A stretch of 51,560 nucleotides of DNA, taken from positions 63,955 through 115,514 of the forward strand of contig LUVW01000040.1 in NCBI GenBank assembly GCA_001661515.1, given 5' to 3'. Positions within the stretch are counted from its first letter, which is position 1. Each line of letters begins with the position of its first letter. The position numbers and the translations under genes are program-made. This document shows positions 46,798 through 51,560 of this stretch, piece after piece. Origin of the DNA: Capniomyces stellatus. Taxonomy: Eukaryota; Kickxellomycota; Harpellomycetes; Harpellales; Legeriomycetaceae. Below the pieces are notes generated by a model. That model saw only the letters and a list, made by a program, of their open reading frames with translations. It was not told the DNA's origin and ran no database searches.

Positions 46798-48372
46798 ATG
46801 AGCTTGAAATCAGGACAGATCTTCAAGCTATCCGGCCTCAGAGTTCAAAACAGGCTCTACAGCACCCATTCAGTGCTTCAGGATAAAGCCCAGAGTCAAA
46901 GCAATACAGAGAGTATTCCCAAGACACCAGTGCTGACAATGGACTCAATCAACCAAAGAATAAGAGAGATGGAGTATGCAGTTCGAGGAGCACTTCCAAT
47001 GAGAGCCGAACAGCTACAGTTGAAGCTGGATGAGGGCAAAGGCTCGGATTTACCCTTCAAAAAGACTGTATTCTGCAACATTGGAAATCCTCAGCAATTG
47101 GGACAAAAGCCATTGACCTACTTAAGACAGTTGTCGGCACTGATTGAATACCCGGAAATGATGAGCGAGGAAAACATAAAGTACACGTTGGGAATGTTTC
47201 CTGCTGAGGTGATTGAAAGAGCAAAGTTGACTTTGAAGCATGTTGGGGGAAGTGTTGGGGCGTATACAGGTTCTTCGGGAATAGAGTATATCAGACAGAA
47301 CGTGGCAAGGTTCATCAAGGAAAGAGATGGGTATAGTTCAGATGCCTCAAACATACAGCTGACAAATGGAGCTTCGGGAGGAGTAGAGCGGGTAATGGAA
47401 CTGTTGATTTCAAATCCAAATGTAGGAGTTATGATTCCAATTCCTCAATATCCTCTATATTCAGCGAGTTTAACCCGGTATGGGGGCCAGCCCGTTTGCT
47501 ATTTCCTACAAGAGGATAAAGATTGGGGAATGGATATTTCGGATTTGAAGCGTTCTGTTGACGAAAGCCGAAGCAACGGAGTTGATGTTAGAGCGCTTGT
47601 GATTATTAACCCTGGAAACCCAACAGGTGGTGTGTTAACTTTGGAGAATATGCAGGAGATTGTACAGTTCTGTGAAGAGGAGAATTTGGTGTTGTTGGCA
47701 GACGAGGTTTACCAATCAAACGTTTACTTGAAAGAAACCAAGCCATTCCACTCATTCAAAAAGGTGGTTAGCTCAATGAACTCCAAAGTAGAGCTGTTTT
47801 CGTTCCACTCAATCTCAAAAGGAATGATAGGCGAGTGTGGAAGACGTGGTGGGTACCTTGAAATGCACAATATTTCAGGGCCAATCAAGGACACAATGCT
47901 GAAAATGGCATCGGTTTCTCTTTGTCCAAACGTTCTGGGCCAGGTTGCTGTGGATGTAATGGTTAACCCACCAAATCCAGCTGACCCATCATACAAACTC
48001 TACAACCAGGAGATTGAGGATATTTATAACAGCTTGAAAAGAAGAAGCGAGAAGCTTCTTGTAGCCTTCAACTCCCAAAAGAACATCACCTGCAATTACG
48101 CCGAGGGTGCTATGTACTTGCTTCCTCAGGTCCATTTGCCACAAGCCTTTATTAAGGAATGTCAAGACAATGGGAAGATGCCCGACCAAGAGTACTGCAT
48201 GGCTATGCTCGAATCTACTGGCGTGTGTGTTGTACCTGGAAGCGGGTTTGGCCAAGTTGAAGGAACATTCCATTTCAGATGCACTTTCCTTCCCCAAGAA
48301 AGCGATTTTGACGAGTTCATTGCCACCTTTATAAAGTTTAACACCAACTTTATTAGCCGATACAGCGAGTAA
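46798..48372 (+). CDS. ALT1: Alanine aminotransferase, mitochondrial
   Basis: Transfers the amino group of alanine to 2-oxoglutarate with pyridoxal phosphate, making pyruvate and glutamate. Single exon of 524 residues. The first 40 or so residues are basic with few acids (MSLKSGQIFKLSGLRVQNRLYSTHSV), a mitochondrial presequence. The class I/II aminotransferase fold follows: VFCNIGNPQQLGQKPLTYLRQ, the GGVERVME segment, PQYPLYSA, NPGNPTGGVL, ADEVYQ with the PLP Asp, and SFHSISKGMIGECGRRGGY with the Schiff-base Lys at about 341. The C-terminus has GAMYLLPQVHLP and RCTFLP. The ATG at 46798 is the first in frame and precedes the presequence. It is transcribed toward the acyl-CoA dehydrogenase gene. 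Confidence 0.95.
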   Translation: MSLKSGQIFKLSGLRVQNRLYSTHSVLQDKAQSQSNTESIPKTPVLTMDSINQRIREMEYAVRGALPMRAEQLQLKLDEGKGSDLPFKKTVFCNIGNPQQLGQKPLTYLRQLSALIEYPEMMSEENIKYTLGMFPAEVIERAKLTLKHVGGSVGAYTGSSGIEYIRQNVARFIKERDGYSSDASNIQLTNGASGGVERVMELLISNPNVGVMIPIPQYPLYSASLTRYGGQPVCYFLQEDKDWGMDISDLKRSVDESRSNGVDVRALVIINPGNPTGGVLTLENMQEIVQFCEEENLVLLADEVYQSNVYLKETKPFHSFKKVVSSMNSKVELFSFHSISKGMIGECGRRGGYLEMHNISGPIKDTMLKMASVSLCPNVLGQVAVDVMVNPPNPADPSYKLYNQEIEDIYNSLKRRSEKLLVAFNSQKNITCNYAEGAMYLLPQVHLPQAFIKECQDNGKMPDQEYCMAMLESTGVCVVPGSGFGQVEGTFHFRCTFLPQESDFDEFIATFIKFNTNFISRYSE

Positions 48373-48752
48373 TCATTAGTTTTACACACTTTTTTTTTGC
48401 ATCACCAGGGAAGGGAGGGAGATAGAGTGGAGGAGGGGACGCACTCTTATCTTAATATAGTATAATTCTTAAAGTTTGCTTTTTTTTTTTTTTTGAATTT
48501 TTTATTCAAACACATTTTCACAAACTTTAATAAAACCTAAATCAGATAGAATAAACCTTAATAATAGTCGCACCGTCCCCAATTACTTGTGGGATATACC
48601 AACGGATCATAAACTGACTAACCCTAACTAAACTAACCAAGCCAAATTAAACTAAACTAATCGAGAAATGCTTTGATGCTTTGCTTTGCTTTGCTTTTTT
48701 TTTTTTTTTTGGGCGGCTTACTTCAAGGAAACAAGCAGCATATATCGGACGT
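48373..48752. other. Convergent 3' spacer with T-rich tracts
   Basis: 380 bases between the stops of two convergent genes. A T-run (48480-48494), a T-rich copy of GCTTT repeats (GCTTTGCTTTGCTTTGC, 48677-48693) and a second T-run (48696-48709) lie here. They could carry 3' ends of both transcripts. No gene. Confidence 0.6.
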
Positions 48753-50464
48753 TTATTTGTATTTAGGGATCATCTGTTTGGCAATAGTGGCTAGTTGAAT
48801 GTTTGAAGTGCCTTCATAAATCGATCCGATTTTACAGTCTCTGTAGAATTTCTCAATTGGGTAGTCTCTTGTGAAACCCACACCACCCATCCACTCTACG
48901 CACCTAGAAGTAGTGCGATCAGCTACTTGTGAGCTATAGAGCTTAGCCATCGCGGCTTCCATTACAAAGGGTCTTCCTTCTTCCTTCATTCTTGCGGCGT
49001 TGTATGTAAGGTTTCGAGCAGCTTCAATCTCCATTGCAATCTGTGCGTACTGTTGCTGCATTCCTTGGAAATTTCCTATCTCAGATCCAAACTGCTTACG
49101 CTGGAACAGATATGGCATAGTCATGTCGAAACATCCTTGAGCAATACCCAGCATTTGTGCCGCTATTCCTATTCTCCCCTCGTTCAGAATCTCAATGGCG
49201 TACTTGTACCCCTTTCCAACCTCTCCCAATACATTTGACGCTGGAACCTTGATGTTTTCAAATTCCAAAGGACAGGTTCCGCTGGCTCTGATTCCCAATT
49301 TCTTTTCTCTTTTGCCTATCTTGATGCCCATGTCTTTTTCAACTACAAAGCATGTAATTCCTTTATACCCCTTGCTCAAATCGACGTTGGCAAACACAAG
49401 AAAGATATCCGCCTCTGCTGCATTTGTGATCCACATCTTGGATCCATTAATCTCATAGTAATCCCCCTTCTTTGTGGCGGTTGTCTTCAAAGCAAACGCA
49501 TCGCTTCCCGACCCTGCTTCTGATAGCGCAAAGGATCCAACCTATCATACATCAAATGCATTTATTTACCATCACCAACAACTGCACAACCGCTACTTTG
49601 CTTGGTGCCTTCCTCCCACCTCCTCACGAATAACTTATAATCTTCTTACCTTGCTTGTTGCAAGCTGAGGCATATACTTTTCTTGCAACTCTTTGCTGCC
49701 ATAATGCTTGAATACCGTGTTGACAAGTGTGTTTTGCACATCACACGCTACCCCAACTGAAGCATCGACCTTGGATAGTTCTTCGATAACAATAATAGCA
49801 GAAGTAAAACTAGCTTCTGTCCCGTCAAGGCTTGCGGGTGTTTCAATTCCCATCAACTATGTTTATAAACATCAATAATTCAATTTAAACGTTAAACATC
49901 AAACGTTATTTATAATGCGTTTATATTACACTTTTTTCTAATGTTTCTTTTTTATTCTTTATAAAAAAAAAGTTTGGCGTAAATTCAGTTTTGTTTTTCT
50001 GCACGCATGTTTAACCATGACCCGACTACTTACGCCTTGTTCAAAAAGCCCTTTGAAAACTATTGGGTCAATGACTTCTTTCTCGTCCATCTCTGCTACT
50101 CTTGGTGCAATAACTTCTTTGGCGAATTTCGATACTATTAAACCCCAAAAAAATAAATACCAAACACGTATGTTATTGGGCCACCTTTATACTTTAATCG
50201 TTGCTACCTTTGTTTCTGTGTTCATTATCGTATTATATATCCCAGTATATTCAACAAATTCCTATATTTAGCCATTTAAAACTAATATGTGGACATGTGT
50301 CCATATTTACCAGCCTCTCTCATCATTGTTTCCTCGGCATTAAAGGTATGGAGCGAGCTGATTTTTCCGCTCTCATTTTGGCTGGAAATTGAACTTGAGA
50401 ATCCACGACGAGTCAAGGCAGATGCTGACTTTACAATATTCTTTGATAAAGCTGTTCGAATCAT
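48753..50464 (-). CDS. ACADSB: Short/branched-chain acyl-CoA dehydrogenase, mitochondrial
   Basis: FAD enzyme that oxidises 2-methylbutyryl-CoA and related acyl-CoAs in isoleucine breakdown. Four exons (50311-50464, 50034-50134, 49650-49856, 48753-49541) join in phase to 416 residues; introns are 176, 177 and 108 nt with donors GTAAAT, GTAAGT, GTAAGA. Residues 1-30 ([20 protein letters not shown]) are a mitochondrial presequence. The body is close to human ACADSB throughout: [43 protein letters not shown] (FAD/substrate loop), [10 protein letters not shown], the [21 protein letters not shown] helix, [16 protein letters not shown], and [10 protein letters not shown], whose Glu near residue 395 is the catalytic base. 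Symbol follows the animal orthologue. Confidence 0.93.
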
Positions 50465-51560
50465 TATTCTTGTGTTTTCTTTGGCTACGGCGCAAAAGTA
50501 TTGTTTTATTGTAGTTTTTATCCTTGCTTTATTTCCTAAAGCTGAAATTATAAAATAGAAGCAGAGCAGTAAATTTCAAGCTCCTAGTGAGAATAAAAAG
50601 AGAAAGCTAAAACACTCAGCAACAACCTTATTGTTAATAAATAAAATAGATATGCAATGTTTATTCAATTGATTGTGTAAATAGTGGGTTTTGATGTCAT
50701 GCTTTTGCCTGATTAAAAGTCAAAGTAAAAAATCAAATATTTATGCCAAATAATGTTGATATGGAATATGGGTTTGTTCATTCTATTTGTACCTGGCCCC
50801 TTATCTCAGCCCTCATTTGTTGCTCCCACCAAAATTAATATTAATACTAATACTGATACTAATACCAATATAACGGGGGAGGGGGGGGGGGGGCTTCCAT
50901 TGCATATCTTTGTTTTATTTACTCAACATCACCAACTCAACCATTTTCATGTGAATGAGAAAATCGTGTCAGAGAGAACCAAGGTTTGGTCAAGCTGATC
51001 CAGGTCTAAATTGCCAATCTAATATACCGCAATTATGTAATATAATGTGAAAAGAAGAGGTTTACTTTAAATAGATTAATTTAAATTGAACCGAGCTCAA
51101 CAATGTCAGTCTGCAACTTGGATTTACAATCAATTGGGGGTGAACTGGCTTATAGAATCTCTTATCAGCTTATTATACGAATGTAACCTGATTTTGATTT
51201 TTTTTCTTTCTCATTCTGCCCAAGTTTTATAGCTTATCTACTGATAACTGTGTGTTTTTTTTCATTAAAAGAGTGGGATCAAGCTGGGTTTTTTTTACTC
51301 CCAACTTAGCACTATCGCTGAAATAACTCGATGCTATTAACATGAACAATGTCGACTTGGTTGAAATCCTCAAACCTATCTATTTAGTCTGCCAAGCCGA
51401 CCAAGTTATTACTGAAATCTGCCACACAAGACTCTCTACATTAACCAAAAAAAAATAAAATATAATGAGTTATGGTACCAGTCCACCTTCTCCAATTTGT
51501 AATCAATTTTATAGGGGTAGGGTGAGATATAATGGGATATGGGGGGGGGGGGGGGGGGGG
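50465..51560. other. Right-end region: promoter of ACADSB, G-runs, possible short reading frame
   Basis: AT-rich with an 18-base G/A run at 50877-50894 and a 20-G run at the right edge (51541-51560). A short frame at 51342-51458 (39 codons, plus) begins MNNVDLVEILKPIYLVCQAD; it may be the first exon of a gene past the edge or chance. No other coding sign. Confidence 0.45.
51541..51560. repeat. Poly-G run at the right edge
   Basis: Twenty uninterrupted G reach the end of the window. It may be a true G-run where assembly stopped, or a sequencing artefact (G-only tails are a known error of two-colour sequencing). Confidence 0.9.

Overview
The window reads as a piece of nuclear genome from an AT-rich, intron-bearing fungus. 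Introns are mostly 38-221 nt with GT-AG (once GC-AG) borders. Gene content is eukaryotic: a U5 snRNP helicase, a nonsense-mediated-decay PIK-like kinase, mitochondrial enzymes, a P450, and secreted wall-type proteins. An SMG1 kinase together with a SUN-family secreted protein points to an early-diverging fungal lineage rather than an ascomycete or basidiomycete, where SMG1 is generally absent. I cannot name the species. The odd length and the repeats at both ends (13 nine-base units on the left, a 20-G run on the right) suggest a whole assembly contig that broke at repeats.

Layout: 0-1.8 kb, the 5' part of a secreted low-complexity protein gene (minus) that runs off the left edge. 4.5-11.6 kb, SMG1 (minus), with short upstream exons recovered by splicing. 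12.6-13.3 kb, a three-exon secreted protein of unknown family (minus). 14.2-16.3 kb, a five-exon cytochrome P450 (minus). 17.4-18.6 kb, a SUN-family secreted protein (minus). 20.4-21.1 kb, a FAM210/DUF1279 mitochondrial membrane protein (minus). 22.3-23.5 kb, a five-exon SVP26/TEX261 cargo receptor (plus). 23.8-25.4 kb, a five-exon Ap4A phosphorylase (minus). 26.0 kb, a possible small membrane protein (plus). 26.8-27.6 kb, a two-exon glutathione S-transferase-like gene (plus). 28.5-35.7 kb, BRR2 (plus). 37.4-38.5 kb, a secreted protein with a Thr/Lys-rich tail (plus). 38.5-46.8 kb is gene-poor and rich in simple repeats. 46.8-48.4 kb, mitochondrial alanine aminotransferase (plus), facing a four-exon short/branched-chain acyl-CoA dehydrogenase (minus, 48.8-50.5 kb).

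Functional themes are mostly housekeeping: RNA processing and quality control (BRR2, SMG1), mitochondrial amino-acid catabolism (the convergent ALT and ACADSB-like pair), early secretory traffic (SVP26), nucleotide metabolism (APA) and detoxification (P450, GST). At least four secreted, low-complexity or lineage-specific proteins lie among them. I found no operon-like system, CRISPR array, rRNA, recognisable tRNA or intact transposon. The most unusual points are a BRR2 whose second helicase cassette has lost its nucleotide-binding motifs, a fungal SMG1, very short introns, and a purine-to-pyrimidine drift along both giant genes. Intron/exon structures were derived by hand from splice signals, reading phase and family similarity.
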